This document shows, one piece after another, positions 37,938 through 47,498 of a DNA stretch of 64,000 bases. The stretch is taken from NCBI RefSeq assembly GCF_014117425.1, contig NZ_CP059725.1, forward strand, positions 3,050,001-3,114,000, in the 5' to 3' direction. The translations under genes and the position numbers were made by a program. How positions within the stretch are numbered: the stretch's first letter is position 1; the number at the start of each line of letters is the position of its first letter. The DNA comes from Bartonella sp. HY038. Lineage in GTDB: Bacteria > Pseudomonadota > Alphaproteobacteria > Rhizobiales > Rhizobiaceae. The notes beneath the pieces are model-generated. The model made no database searches, had not been told where the DNA came from, and saw only the letters and a list, made by a program, of their open reading frames with translations.

Positions 37938-38870
37938 ATGAGATCAACCTTACAAAAAATTCAAATCACATTGGTTATCAGCGCAAGTCTTTTAACCATT
38001 ATCGGTCTAGTGATAAAAAGTAATTTTGGACAAGAAAGACCTCATCAAATTGCTTTTGATTATGATAAGCAGTCAACACCGCGATCAGATCGTCTCTTTC
38101 GTGATTATGGTGAGCCCGTCTATCATTTGGCGCAAAAAATAGAACGTGAACAAACAATTAACCAAAGTGATCTGGCGGCGCTTCCACCCAACGGAATAAA
38201 TCAACGTTATGGAGATGAAACCACATTGCTTTTTCATGCCATGGCACAACATAACGTTCAAGCAATTGACTTACTTATCGGCAATGGCGCTGATTATACC
38301 ATGGCGAAAAGACCGCTATTAAATAGTGAACCGGAATTTATTAGTGCTTTGGACTCATTTGGCGGCAATGACCAAGCTGCAGATCGTATATACCGAACCA
38401 AACTTATTGAAATTTACTTAAAACATGGTGGCGATCCTAACTTTAGATTTAGACAGGCTAATGATAGACCATTGGTGATGATGGTTGCCCTTGCGCAGAA
38501 TTATGATGGTGTTCACATTTTAGTGGAAGCTGGTGCGAATATCTGGGCTCGCAATGATAGAGGCATAAATCTCGTTGGGCAGTTAGGTCTATCAATAACT
38601 GGTTACGAAGAATTATCTAAGCTCATTGACGAAGGATATTTAGACAATATTCAAATGAATGATATTGTCGACGCAATGGCTTATATTTCAGCATATAAAC
38701 AGCGCGGTGATGAACAAAGTAAAAATAGGCAAATATTAGCTATGAAGATATTGAAGCGCTATCCACAATATGAGGCAGACGAAAATACACAAGACATATT
38801 TGGTGGACCAATCCCTTGGGAGCAGATCAATAACCTATCTATACCAAAAAATCAGCAAACGAATAAGTGA
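37938..38870 (+). CDS. Membrane-anchored ankyrin-repeat protein
   Basis: 310 residues. One N-terminal membrane segment (IQITLVISASLLTIIGLVI) places the rest in the periplasm. Ankyrin-type repeats follow: GDETTLLFHAMAQHNVQAIDLLIGNGADY (about 94-122), a diverged one around LIEIYLKHGGDPNFRF, and RPLVMMVALAQNYDGVHILVEAGANIW. Similar anchored ankyrin proteins are known as immunity partners of secreted phospholipases in other bacteria, but no such effector is seen here. It ends before a strong terminator shared with parB. Confidence 0.65.
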   Translation: MRSTLQKIQITLVISASLLTIIGLVIKSNFGQERPHQIAFDYDKQSTPRSDRLFRDYGEPVYHLAQKIEREQTINQSDLAALPPNGINQRYGDETTLLFHAMAQHNVQAIDLLIGNGADYTMAKRPLLNSEPEFISALDSFGGNDQAADRIYRTKLIEIYLKHGGDPNFRFRQANDRPLVMMVALAQNYDGVHILVEAGANIWARNDRGINLVGQLGLSITGYEELSKLIDEGYLDNIQMNDIVDAMAYISAYKQRGDEQSKNRQILAMKILKRYPQYEADENTQDIFGGPIPWEQINNLSIPKNQQTNK

Positions 38871-38904
38871 ACGCACATAGCAATTATGCTATTAAGTGGA
38901 AAGT

Positions 38905-38940
38905 TAAAGCCCGGCAGATAACTTATCTGCCGGGCCTAAA
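38905..38940. terminator. Strong hairpin between the ankyrin gene and parB
   Basis: 13-bp perfect arms GCCCGGCAGATAA (38909-38921) and TTATCTGCCGGGC (38923-38935) around a single C. It lies between convergent genes and is followed by an A+T-rich flank. Confidence 0.75.
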
Positions 38941-38959
38941 ATTATTAAATCATTGAAAA

Positions 38960-39841
38960 TCAAGCAATTTGTGCGCCTAATCGCTGGCAAAGATCATCGA
39001 GCTGCTCAAGCGTTTTATAAGAAATACGGATATCTCCACCTTTCTTATTATATTTAATATCCACCTTAAGCCCAAGACAGTCACCAATACGCCGCTCTAA
39101 TGCCTTGGTGTCAGCATCTTTTTCAACCGGTATTTTAGCTGGCTTTTCTTCTTCTGGGCCTTTTGCTGCTAAAGCCTCCGCTTGACGCACTGATAAGCCT
39201 TCAGCAATAATCTTTTGTGCAAGGCTCAATGGATCAGATGCAGTAATAAGGCAACGTGCATGCCCAGCCGAAAGTAACCCATCATTAACCATTTGTTGTA
39301 CTTCAGGTGGCAGTTTTAAAAGCCGCAAAGTATTGGCAACATGGCTGCGGCTTTTACCAATCACTTGGGCAAGATCAGCTTGAGTATAATCATGTTCGTC
39401 AATCAGTTGCTGATAACCCAGAGCTTCTTCCACTGGATTAAGGTCACTGCGCTGAACATTTTCAATAATAGCAAGCTCTAAAGCAGTGCGATCATCAACA
39501 TCACGGACAATAACCGGCACACGTACAAGACCAGCACGCTGCGCTGCCCGCCAACGCCGTTCACCAGCAATCAATTCAAAATAATCGCCGCCTAATGGGC
39601 GCACAACAAGCGGCTGCACAATACCATGCTCACGAATAGATTGCGCGAGATCATCTAACTCGGCTTCAACAAATGTTCGGCGGGGATTACGGGGATTGCG
39701 CGATACCAATTCAATTGGCACCTGCTTTTCTGATGCAATCTGCGTAACCACTACTTCGGGCGAAGCCTGCGGGGCTTCAATATCGCCAATTAGCGCAGCA
39801 AGCCCACGCCCTAATCTTTTTTTTGATTTATCTTCACTCAT
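38960..39841 (-). CDS. parB: Chromosome-partitioning protein ParB
   Basis: 293 residues from the ATG at 39841. It has the start KKRLGRGLAALIGD, the CTP-binding ParB/Srx domain with RNPRNPRRTF and GERRWRAAQRAG, IENVQRSDLNPVEEA, the helix-turn-helix DYTQADLAQVIGKSRSHVANTLRL, GHARCLI and the C-terminal dimer domain. ParB binds parS, spreads as a CTP-dependent clamp and works with ParA to move origins apart. Matching parS sites lie nearby (41346, 43561, 43606). It follows parA in the mnmG-rsmG-parA-parB series. Confidence 0.96.
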   Translation of the reverse strand: MSEDKSKKRLGRGLAALIGDIEAPQASPEVVVTQIASEKQVPIELVSRNPRNPRRTFVEAELDDLAQSIREHGIVQPLVVRPLGGDYFELIAGERRWRAAQRAGLVRVPVIVRDVDDRTALELAIIENVQRSDLNPVEEALGYQQLIDEHDYTQADLAQVIGKSRSHVANTLRLLKLPPEVQQMVNDGLLSAGHARCLITASDPLSLAQKIIAEGLSVRQAEALAAKGPEEEKPAKIPVEKDADTKALERRIGDCLGLKVDIKYNKKGGDIRISYKTLEQLDDLCQRLGAQIA

Positions 39842-39952
39842 ATTAATTCCGTTTTCCGCAAGCTTATCTAAACTTAGAAAATAGTTTGCCAAATAATTAC
39901 AATAATACTAAATGGCAAAAACCAATGTTCCATAAATTATAAATCACGCGAT

Positions 39953-40756
39953 TTATGCATTTTCGTAACGCAAACGCCGTTCTCGTTGAATAACTTCTGA
40001 CGCCAATTGCAAATAGGCTTGGCTACCCGCACATTTCAAATCATATAGCAGCGCCGGCTTACCAAAGCTTGGTGCTTCAGATACGCGCACATTACGAGGA
40101 ATGACAGTACGATATACCTTTTCACCCATAAAAGAACGTACATCGTCCACAACTTGATTAGCAAGATTATTACGCCCATCATACATGGTAAGGACAATAC
40201 CTTGTATAGTAAGATGCGGATTAAGGCTTGAACGAACCTGCTTAATTGTTTCTAACAACTGGCTTAAACCTTCCAATGCCAAAAACTCACATTGCAGTGG
40301 TACAAGAACAGAATCCGAAGCACCCATGGCATTTAAAGTTAAAAGATTGAAAGATGGCGGGCAATCAATAAGAATGTAAGAAAACTTATGTTTAACTCTT
40401 GGGTCATCACGTAAAGCCAAACGTAAACGATGAGAACGGTCCGCGCGCGCTGCTATTTCCATTTCAACCCCTAGCAAATCAAGGGTCGATGGCACGATGG
40501 AAAGGTTTGGAACATCGGTAGCAAGCGCAGCATCAACGACTGAAACACCCTCAATCACCACATCATAAGACGACAAGCGACGGTTATTACGGTCAATACC
40601 AAGTCCGGTACTCGCATTTCCTTGTGGATCAATGTCCAATACTAAGACTTTTTCGCCGATAGCAGCCAAAGCAGTAGCAAGGTTAATCGCTGTGGTTGTT
40701 TTACCAACGCCACCCTTTTGGTTAGCTATTGCAATAATACGTACCTGATCACTCAT
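39953..40756 (-). CDS. parA: Chromosome-partitioning ATPase ParA
   Basis: 267 residues. The deviant Walker A KGGVGKTT (14-21) is preceded by IIAIANQ; Walker A' DIDPQGNASTGLG, Walker B YILIDCPPSFNLLT, and VLTMYDGRNNLANQVVDDVR follow. Soj/ParA type without an N-terminal DNA-binding domain, so not self-repressing like plasmid ParA. It moves ParB-parS complexes along the nucleoid. It starts two bases after the rsmG stop. Confidence 0.97.
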   Translation of the reverse strand: MSDQVRIIAIANQKGGVGKTTTAINLATALAAIGEKVLVLDIDPQGNASTGLGIDRNNRRLSSYDVVIEGVSVVDAALATDVPNLSIVPSTLDLLGVEMEIAARADRSHRLRLALRDDPRVKHKFSYILIDCPPSFNLLTLNAMGASDSVLVPLQCEFLALEGLSQLLETIKQVRSSLNPHLTIQGIVLTMYDGRNNLANQVVDDVRSFMGEKVYRTVIPRNVRVSEAPSFGKPALLYDLKCAGSQAYLQLASEVIQRERRLRYENA

Positions 40757-40757
40757 G

Positions 40758-41402
40758 TTACGCTTCCTTTGTTAACGGAAAAAGATTGGAGATCTTCAAA
40801 ATAACCGAATCCTTATCGATTACACTTTGGAAAACCTCAACATCGAAAGACCATAAAAGCTGCGCTTCTAAGATCTCATCCTTATAATTTTTACCCTTTT
40901 GAAAAAGAGCATAAGTACTAGCTTTAGCAAGCCAGTTTTGACATAGACCAAATAATTCGGTCAGCGAAGCTAAAGCGCGCGCCGAAATAATATCTGGTGC
41001 TTGTTGAACTAAGCTACTATTTTCAATGCGATCATTATATACTTTGGCAGGCAGATCGAGATGCGCAATTGCGGTATTTAAAAATGCGCATTTTTTACTA
41101 TTACTCTCGATAAGGCAGATTTCGCCTTGCCCTTGCTGTTTCATCAATATTGCAAGAATGATGCCGGGAAAGCCGCCGCCAGATCCTATATCAAACCATT
41201 GATTGGCGCCAAGCCCATATTGGTAAAGCTGAACACTATCAAGTATATGGCGCTGCCAAAGTTCACCAATTGCATTGTTTGCCACCAAATTTATTTTGGC
41301 TTGCCACTTCAAAACTAACTCTTCAAAAGCAATCAAATCATCAAATGTTTCACGTGAAACATCTGGTGATATCGCTTTCAATTGATCAAATTTATCTACC
41401 AT
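40758..41402 (-). CDS. rsmG: 16S rRNA m7G527 methyltransferase RsmG (GidB)
   Basis: 214 residues. The SAM-binding motif is WFDIGSGGGFPGIILAI (about residue 68); typical parts are VSRETFDDLIAFEELVLKWQAKINLV, RHILDSVQLYQYG, CLIESNSKKCAFL and DIISARALASLTEL. It methylates G527 of 16S rRNA. Its ATG overlaps the mnmG stop by one base (TAATG), so translation is coupled. The 5' end contains a perfect parS site (41346-41361) encoding Val-Ser-Arg-Glu-Thr. Confidence 0.95.
   Translation of the reverse strand: MVDKFDQLKAISPDVSRETFDDLIAFEELVLKWQAKINLVANNAIGELWQRHILDSVQLYQYGLGANQWFDIGSGGGFPGIILAILMKQQGQGEICLIESNSKKCAFLNTAIAHLDLPAKVYNDRIENSSLVQQAPDIISARALASLTELFGLCQNWLAKASTYALFQKGKNYKDEILEAQLLWSFDVEVFQSVIDKDSVILKISNLFPLTKEA
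41346..41361. promoter_or_regulatory. parS: parS site within rsmG
   Basis: Perfect 16-bp ParB site TGTTTCACGTGAAACA, about 0.6 kb from parA. A parS at this place in rsmG is found in many bacteria. Confidence 0.92.
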
Positions 41403-43273
41403 TATGCTACATCCTTTTGGCTGCGACGCTGCCTTTGGATATGGGTAATAATTAAAGATAAAGCGGCAGGTGTAATACCATCAATACGCTGCGCTTCAGC
41501 GATTGTGCGTGGTGCACGAGCGGCGATCTTAATCTTCAGCTCATTTGATAGGCCAGATATCGAATTAAGATCAAGGTCTTCAGGAATAAATAGCTTTTCA
41601 TCGCGACGCAGCGCAGCCATGTCTTGCTCTTGACGCTCCATATATACAGCATATTGAGCTTCAATCTCCATCAACTCAATTGTTTTAGCATCTACGCCAT
41701 TAAGTTCTGGCCAAATATTAGTAAGGCTAGCAATGGAAATATCATTATAAGACAAAAGATCATAGGCTGTGCGCCGTTGCCCATCACGATTAATCTGTAA
41801 GCCATGTTGGGCGGCTTCATTGGGCGTAAGGTTGACGGATTTTAGTAGAGCGCGCAAGGCATCCAATTTGCCTTCGCGTTCCTCATAGGCGGCAATGCGC
41901 TCTGATCCGCAAAGACCTAGTTCAATAGCTAATGGTGTCAAACGCTCATCCGCATTATCAGCACGCAAAGACAAGCGGAATTCAGCTCGCGATGTAAACA
42001 TGCGATAAGGCTCACTGACGCCGCGCGACACAAGATCATCGATCATCACACCAATATATGAATCGCTGCGCTGCATAATGATTGGTTCTTGCCCTGCTGC
42101 AAAACGCGCTGCATTTAACCCGGCAATCAAGCCTTGTGCGCCGGCCTCTTCATATCCAGTAGTACCATTGATTTGGCCTGCAAGATATAGGCCAGTCACT
42201 GCTTTTAATTGTAATGAACGATGGAGTTGACGAGGATCAACAAAATCATATTCAATTGCATAACCCGGCTGCAAAATACGAACATTTTGCAAACCATCAA
42301 TCGAATGAATGAGCGCATCTTGCGCGTCTTCAGGTAGCGAGGTTGAAATACCGTTAGGATAGACTGTATTATCATCTAAACCCTCAGGCTCTAAGAATAT
42401 TTGATGACCATCGCGATCGCCGAATTTTACAATTTTATCCTCAATAGATGGGCAGTAGCGCGGGCCAATCCCCTCAATAGCACCGGAATACATTGCAGAG
42501 CGATGAATATTTTCACGGATAATAGCATGGGTGCGCTCATTGGTGCGCGTAATAGCGCAATCAATTTGCGGGGTCTTAATGCTATCGGTAAGGCTAGAAA
42601 ATGGTACTAAAACATCATCTGGCGACTGCTTATCCAATCGATCCCATTCAATTGTTTCACGATCCAAACGCGCCGGCGTTCCCGTTTTTAAGCGACTAAG
42701 GACAATGCCATGCCCGTTCAAGCGCTCTGCCAACTTAACAGCCGGTGCTTCACCCATACGCCCAGCAGGCCAATTTTTATCGCCAATATGGATTAGTCCA
42801 CGTAAAAAGGTTCCCGTTGTTAATACCACTGATGGTGCATTGAGTTGCTGCCCATCTGCAAGCACTACACCTTTGACAACTCCGTCGACAATTAAGATGT
42901 CAACAGCTTCGCCTGCTACCACCGTAAGATTTTGTTGGTTTGCTATAAGATCTTGCACGGCCAACCGATATAGTTTTCTGTCGGCTTGGGTACGGGGACC
43001 CCGAACTGCCGGCCCCTTACGCCGATTTAATAGACGGAACTGAATTCCACCACGATCCGCAGCACGCGCCATAATGCCATCTAACGCATCGATCTCACGA
43101 ACCAAATGGCCTTTACCCAAACCACCAATGGCTGGATTACATGACATAACACCGATTGTTTCAAATGAAAATGTTACTAAAGCGGTTTTCGCACCAAGCC
43201 GTGCCGAGGCTGCTGCAGCTTCAGTACCGGCATGCCCTCCACCAATAACAATAACATCATAATTCATTGACAT
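41402..43273 (-). CDS. mnmG: tRNA uridine-5-carboxymethylaminomethyl modification enzyme MnmG (GidA)
   Basis: 623 residues, full length. FAD-binding GGGHAG (11-16), then [89 protein letters not shown] and the C-terminal helical domain with [10 protein letters not shown]. With MnmE it adds the cmnm group to U34 of certain tRNAs. AAGGTG precedes the ATG. It heads the rsmG-parA-parB run, and two parS sites lie upstream. Confidence 0.97.
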   Translation of the reverse strand: MSMNYDVIVIGGGHAGTEAAAASARLGAKTALVTFSFETIGVMSCNPAIGGLGKGHLVREIDALDGIMARAADRGGIQFRLLNRRKGPAVRGPRTQADRKLYRLAVQDLIANQQNLTVVAGEAVDILIVDGVVKGVVLADGQQLNAPSVVLTTGTFLRGLIHIGDKNWPAGRMGEAPAVKLAERLNGHGIVLSRLKTGTPARLDRETIEWDRLDKQSPDDVLVPFSSLTDSIKTPQIDCAITRTNERTHAIIRENIHRSAMYSGAIEGIGPRYCPSIEDKIVKFGDRDGHQIFLEPEGLDDNTVYPNGISTSLPEDAQDALIHSIDGLQNVRILQPGYAIEYDFVDPRQLHRSLQLKAVTGLYLAGQINGTTGYEEAGAQGLIAGLNAARFAAGQEPIIMQRSDSYIGVMIDDLVSRGVSEPYRMFTSRAEFRLSLRADNADERLTPLAIELGLCGSERIAAYEEREGKLDALRALLKSVNLTPNEAAQHGLQINRDGQRRTAYDLLSYNDISIASLTNIWPELNGVDAKTIELMEIEAQYAVYMERQEQDMAALRRDEKLFIPEDLDLNSISGLSNELKIKIAARAPRTIAEAQRIDGITPAALSLIITHIQRQRRSQKDVA

Positions 43274-43560
43274 AATATTTCACCTTGGCCAATTCATCGC
43301 GTGGCCTCGCGTCGGTCCAATTTTACACTCTGCATTGCATAAAAAGATAGGATGGCAGTTGAAGATAAACCAAATGACACATCATAGTGTTTCAGAATGC
43401 CATTTTTTATCAGATATCTGATTTAGTCTTTACCGCATAATATAGTGAATGCAAAGATACTTCTCAAGATTTGCGTTGAAATGCTGTCATTTACAGCAAA
43501 ATAGCGGTGGAAATCTTTTTCCATCAATCGAATTTAGTAATTTAATTTGCTTAGAAATTT

Positions 43561-43576
43561 TGTTTCACGTGAAACA
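43561..43576. promoter_or_regulatory. parS: parS site
   Basis: Perfect TGTTTCACGTGAAACA in the mnmG-mnmE gap, noncoding. Confidence 0.93.
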
Positions 43577-43605
43577 AATAGCGCAATGGCTTCCAACTAT
43601 TTAAA

Positions 43606-43621
43606 TGTTTCACGTGAAACA
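43606..43621. promoter_or_regulatory. parS: parS site
   Basis: Second perfect TGTTTCACGTGAAACA, 45 bp after the previous one, noncoding. Confidence 0.93.
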
Positions 43622-43831
43622 TCACAAGATAAGTTTGGTTAATAGGTTATTAATATAGCGATAAACCTAACCGCAGGCGGTGGAAACTTAGCTATAATGT
43701 TGCTGCGACTAAGATCACGTCAGGAGAATAGCCATATTAGCTGATATCTAGGAGCAGTACAACGCTCACGATGATCGGCTTAGCGAAGCAACCATTCCAT
43801 CACTTATGCATTATGACACGAATATCGACCT

Positions 43832-45139
43832 TTATTTGCCAATGCAAAATTCGGAAAAGATAACATCCAAAAGATCTTCAACATCAACATCGCCAGTAAT
43901 TCGCCCAATTGCATTAGCCGCTAAACGCAAATGCTCAGCGCGTAACTCTAGGTCAATATCGTGTTTTTCTAGCGAATATTCTAGTTCTTGTATACCGCTA
44001 GCCAAAAGGCTAACTTGCCTTTTTCGTGCCGGCACTAGCTTACTTACATCGCCGGCCCGCGCACTGCAAAACGCTTCGAGTCGATCAATAAATTCTTGCC
44101 AATTCTCACCGGTTGCGGCTGAAATTTGTAGGGGCCAACGCGCAGCCTCCCCTTGCCCATAATCCAGCTTATTGCCAATATGCCAAATATTGGCCTCTGT
44201 CTTTGGCAAATCAATCGGCGTTGGATTTTGCATATCTTCGAGCATAAGAACAAGATCAGCAGTTAGGATGTGTTCTTCAGCAATTTCAATGCCAGCCTTT
44301 TCAATGTGATTATCGGTCTTACGCAGTCCAGCGGTGTCGGTAATTAAAACAGGCACTCCTGAAATCACAAGGCGTACTTCCAACGCATCTCTTGTGGTGC
44401 CAGCCTCATTAGTAACAATAGCAACTTTACGCCCAGCTAAACGATTAATCAAACTTGATTTGCCGGCATTAGGAGCACCTGCAATAACAATGCGTAAACC
44501 ATCGCGCATAATATTTGCGCGTTTACCATCCTCAATATGTTGTTCTATAGACTGCTTTAATGCACTCACTCTTTGCCAAACTTCATCAGATACTGAACCT
44601 GGAACATCACTCTCATCGGCAAAATCAAGTTCAGCCTCGATCATGGCGCGGCAAAATATCAATTCCTTTCGCCAATTGCGATAAAGCTCTGCCAAGGCAC
44701 CGCTTGCACCCATAAGTGCCAATTTGCGTTGGCTTTCAGTTTCCGCTTCAATAAGATCGGCTAAGCCTTCTGCTTCAGTTAGATCTAACTTGCCTTCAGC
44801 AAAAGCACGGCGGGCAAACTCCCCTGCTTCTGCTTGACGACAATTGGGGAACGCACCAAGCACATCCAACAGTTTTTGTACCACTGCACGTCCACCATGG
44901 ATATGGAGTTCTGCACAATCTTCACCTGTGAAGCTTTGCGGCCCTTTAAAGAACACCACCAAACCATTATCAATAATATCACCACACCCATCTTTTAGTG
45001 TACGGTAATGCATCACACGCGGTTTTAATATGCCTTCACAAAGCGCTGATAAAATTGCGCTAGTTTCAGTGCCTGAAATCCTAATCACCGCTACACCAGA
45101 AGGTAAGGCACCACTTGATAGCGCGAAAATCGTTTCCAT
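43832..45139 (-). CDS. mnmE: tRNA modification GTPase MnmE (TrmE)
   Basis: 435 residues from the ATG at 45139 (GAGG six bases upstream). It has an N-terminal folate-binding domain (IFALSSGALPSGVAVIRISG), then FTGEDCAELHIHGG and FARRAFAEGKLDLTEAEGLADLI; the inserted G domain has GAPNAGKSSLINRL, TRDALE and DTAGLRK; it ends in the invariant CIGK with the catalytic Cys at position 432. It works with MnmG on tRNA U34. In related genomes rho comes next upstream, as here. Confidence 0.96.
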   Translation of the reverse strand: METIFALSSGALPSGVAVIRISGTETSAILSALCEGILKPRVMHYRTLKDGCGDIIDNGLVVFFKGPQSFTGEDCAELHIHGGRAVVQKLLDVLGAFPNCRQAEAGEFARRAFAEGKLDLTEAEGLADLIEAETESQRKLALMGASGALAELYRNWRKELIFCRAMIEAELDFADESDVPGSVSDEVWQRVSALKQSIEQHIEDGKRANIMRDGLRIVIAGAPNAGKSSLINRLAGRKVAIVTNEAGTTRDALEVRLVISGVPVLITDTAGLRKTDNHIEKAGIEIAEEHILTADLVLMLEDMQNPTPIDLPKTEANIWHIGNKLDYGQGEAARWPLQISAATGENWQEFIDRLEAFCSARAGDVSKLVPARKRQVSLLASGIQELEYSLEKHDIDLELRAEHLRLAANAIGRITGDVDVEDLLDVIFSEFCIGK

Positions 45140-45311
45140 ATCAAACCTCAATAATGACTTCTTGCACAAAACATATGTGTCAATGTTTATTCAAACTAAT
45201 TATGATAGTTAAATTTATGCTCACATATTACAAGCATCTAATTTCAAAAACTAACCCTGTTTTATAGATCAAATTTCTAAATAGATTATACAAGGTAAAC
45301 CATATATTCAA

Positions 45312-45343
45312 CAAAAATGCCGACCCAAAGGTCGGCATTATAA
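45312..45343 (-). terminator. Terminator of rho
   Basis: 10-bp perfect stem AATGCCGACC (45316-45325) / GGTCGGCATT (45330-45339), CAAA loop, followed leftward by a T-run. It lies between the rho stop and mnmE. Confidence 0.88.
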
Positions 45344-45370
45344 AGTTTAGAAATGATAGGAATTTTTAAA

Positions 45371-46636
45371 TTACGTATTCATTGAATCAAAAAATTCGTC
45401 GTTATTCTTGGTTTGCTTCAACTTATCAATCAAGAATTCGATAGCATCGGTAGTGCCCATTGATGAAAGAATACGGCGCAGAACGAAGATCTTTTGAAGG
45501 TCTTGACGGGTTACAAGCAAGTCTTCTTTACGAGTACCAGATTTAAGAATATCCATGGCGGGGAAGATACGCTTATCAGCAACCTTACGATCAAGCACAA
45601 TTTCTGAGTTGCCGGTACCTTTAAATTCTTCAAAGATAACTTCATCCATACGGCTACCGGTATCAATAAGCGCCGTTGCAATAATGGTGAGGGAACCACC
45701 TTCTTCAATATTACGTGCTGCACCAAAGAAGCGCTTTGGCCGTTGTAATGCGTTCGCATCCACACCACCGGTCAAAACCTTACCTGATGAAGGAATAACC
45801 GTATTATACGCGCGGCCAAGACGCGTAATCGAATCAAGAAGAATAACCACATCGCGACCATGTTCAACCAAGCGCTTAGCCTTTTCAATGACCATTTCAG
45901 CGACTTGAACGTGACGGGTTGCTGGTTCGTCAAAAGTTGAAGATACAACTTCACCCTTAACCGAGCGCTGCATATCCGTCACTTCTTCAGGACGCTCATC
46001 AATCAATAAAACGATGAGATAGCATTCAGGATGGTTTTCGGTAATAGCATGGGCAATATTTTGTAAAAGAACGGTTTTACCAGTACGCGGAGGCGCAACG
46101 ATAAGACCGCGCTGCCCCTTACCCAAGGGTGCAACAAGATCGATTACCCGTGGTGACATATCCTTTTGGGTTGGATTATCGGTTTCCATCCGTAAACGCT
46201 CATTTGGATAAAGCGGCGTTAAATTATCAAAATGGGTCTTGTGACGGATTTTGTCAGGATCTTCAAAATTAATTAGATTAATTTTAAGAAGGGCAAAATA
46301 ACGCTCACCTTCTTTAGGGCCGCGAATTGGGCCTTCAACCGTATCGCCTGTTTTTAAAGAAAAACGACGAATTTGCGATGGTGAAAGATAAATATCGTCC
46401 GGGCCTGGCAAATAATTGGCATCAGCTGAACGCAAGAAACCAAAGCCATCTTGCAATACTTCAACAACACCTTCACCAATAATTTCAACATCTTGTAGAG
46501 CCAATTTTTTCAAAATTGCAAACATTAATTCTTGTTTGCGCATTGCATTGGCGTTTTCAACCTCAAGCGTTTCGGCGAGTGCAAGCAACTCCACCGGTGT
46601 TTTGCTCTTCAGTTCTTGAAGCTTCATTTCTTGCAT
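45371..46636 (-). CDS. rho: Transcription termination factor Rho
   Basis: 421 residues from the ATG at 46636 ([22 protein letters not shown]), the length typical of Rhizobiales Rho. RNA-binding cold-shock-like domain ([27 protein letters not shown]), Walker [28 protein letters not shown]-loop/R-loop region [21 protein letters not shown] and [16 protein letters not shown]. It is a hexameric RNA helicase ending untranslated transcripts. The frame stays open 76 codons further upstream, but that stretch is low-complexity and unlike Rho. Confidence 0.96.
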   Translation of the reverse strand: MQEMKLQELKSKTPVELLALAETLEVENANAMRKQELMFAILKKLALQDVEIIGEGVVEVLQDGFGFLRSADANYLPGPDDIYLSPSQIRRFSLKTGDTVEGPIRGPKEGERYFALLKINLINFEDPDKIRHKTHFDNLTPLYPNERLRMETDNPTQKDMSPRVIDLVAPLGKGQRGLIVAPPRTGKTVLLQNIAHAITENHPECYLIVLLIDERPEEVTDMQRSVKGEVVSSTFDEPATRHVQVAEMVIEKAKRLVEHGRDVVILLDSITRLGRAYNTVIPSSGKVLTGGVDANALQRPKRFFGAARNIEEGGSLTIIATALIDTGSRMDEVIFEEFKGTGNSEIVLDRKVADKRIFPAMDILKSGTRKEDLLVTRQDLQKIFVLRRILSSMGTTDAIEFLIDKLKQTKNNDEFFDSMNT

Positions 46637-46873
46637 AAAAATCTCATATAATAATAATGGAAAAACTTGTCGCCAACATGTCGCTAGAGATAGCAGATTA
46701 AATGATGATGGAAGACAAAAAGGAGGGATTGCTATTATATAAGTGGAGGAAGGTAAAAAAGCAAGAAGAATTTCCAAATCAGAAGGGAATTGCCAAGAAA
46801 AATTATTATTGTTAGTAAAAAATAACGAATGCCAGAATCTAAAACTGTAAATAAATTTGTACAATAAAGTCCT

Positions 46874-47227
46874 TTATCCATTTTTATGAATGCCAGTCAC
46901 TTTGGAAAGTGGCTGATCTTTCTGGGATATGGCTGTTTCAATAAGAATATCTAATAAACCGGGAAATCTAGCATTAAGATCATCGCGCCTTAGCGAAAGT
47001 AAATTTTCTCTGCCTGAAGGACGTTGAAATATAACACCACTATCTCTTAGAATTCGCCAATGGTGCGTCAAGGTACTTTTCGCAATATCTAAATCAAGAA
47101 CAGCACCACAAGCATGTTCTTGATCATCGGATAGAGCTGCCAATATGCGTAAACGAATGGGATTTCCTAACGCAGACAAAACATTTTCTATCATTATTTC
47201 ATCACGATTAGGGTGTCTTGGTATCAT
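46874..47227 (-). CDS. ArsR-type winged-helix regulator
   Basis: 117 residues with one HTH domain: VLSALGNPIRLRILAALSDD, the recognition region DIAKSTLTHHWRILRDSGVI and the wing RPSGRENLLSLRRDDLNARFPG. It lacks the cysteine or histidine sets of the known metal-sensing sites, so the signal is probably not a metal. It lies 271 bases after the MFS exporter gene on the same strand and likely controls it; the 42-bp palindrome at 48931 is a candidate target. An alternative start is the Met 11 codons downstream. Confidence 0.75.
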   Translation of the reverse strand: MIPRHPNRDEIMIENVLSALGNPIRLRILAALSDDQEHACGAVLDLDIAKSTLTHHWRILRDSGVIFQRPSGRENLLSLRRDDLNARFPGLLDILIETAISQKDQPLSKVTGIHKNG

Positions 47228-47498
47228 CTCAATTATTCTTCCTTTGTTAGTTTAGAAGCTATAATAATAATTGGAGAAGCTGCAATTTACAAGCTTCCTC
47301 AATTTTAACAGTTATAAAAAACTAACTTTATTAAAACAATAATGAGTATAAAAGCATTTTAGTTAAAAGTTTAATCGATTTGCTCCGCTATACGCCAAAA
47401 TGTAAAATTTACGGCACGTTACGGCTTTAATACTAAAAGCATGCAAAGTTTATCCATGAACAGGGATATTGCATAGTTTAATTATAAATTGTTTTATG

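Larger units (their letters stand above)
43274..43831. other. Intergenic region between mnmG and mnmE with two parS sites
   Basis: About 560 bases with no convincing gene. It holds two perfect parS sites 45 bp apart (43561, 43606). The right part (43640-43800) is less A+T-rich and carries some dyads but nothing I can name. Confidence 0.65.

Noticed and set aside
46637..46864. N-terminal extension of Rho by 76 codons
   Set aside because: Low-complexity, unlike any Rho N-terminus, and the shorter start gives the normal 421 residues. It is more likely leader and promoter DNA.
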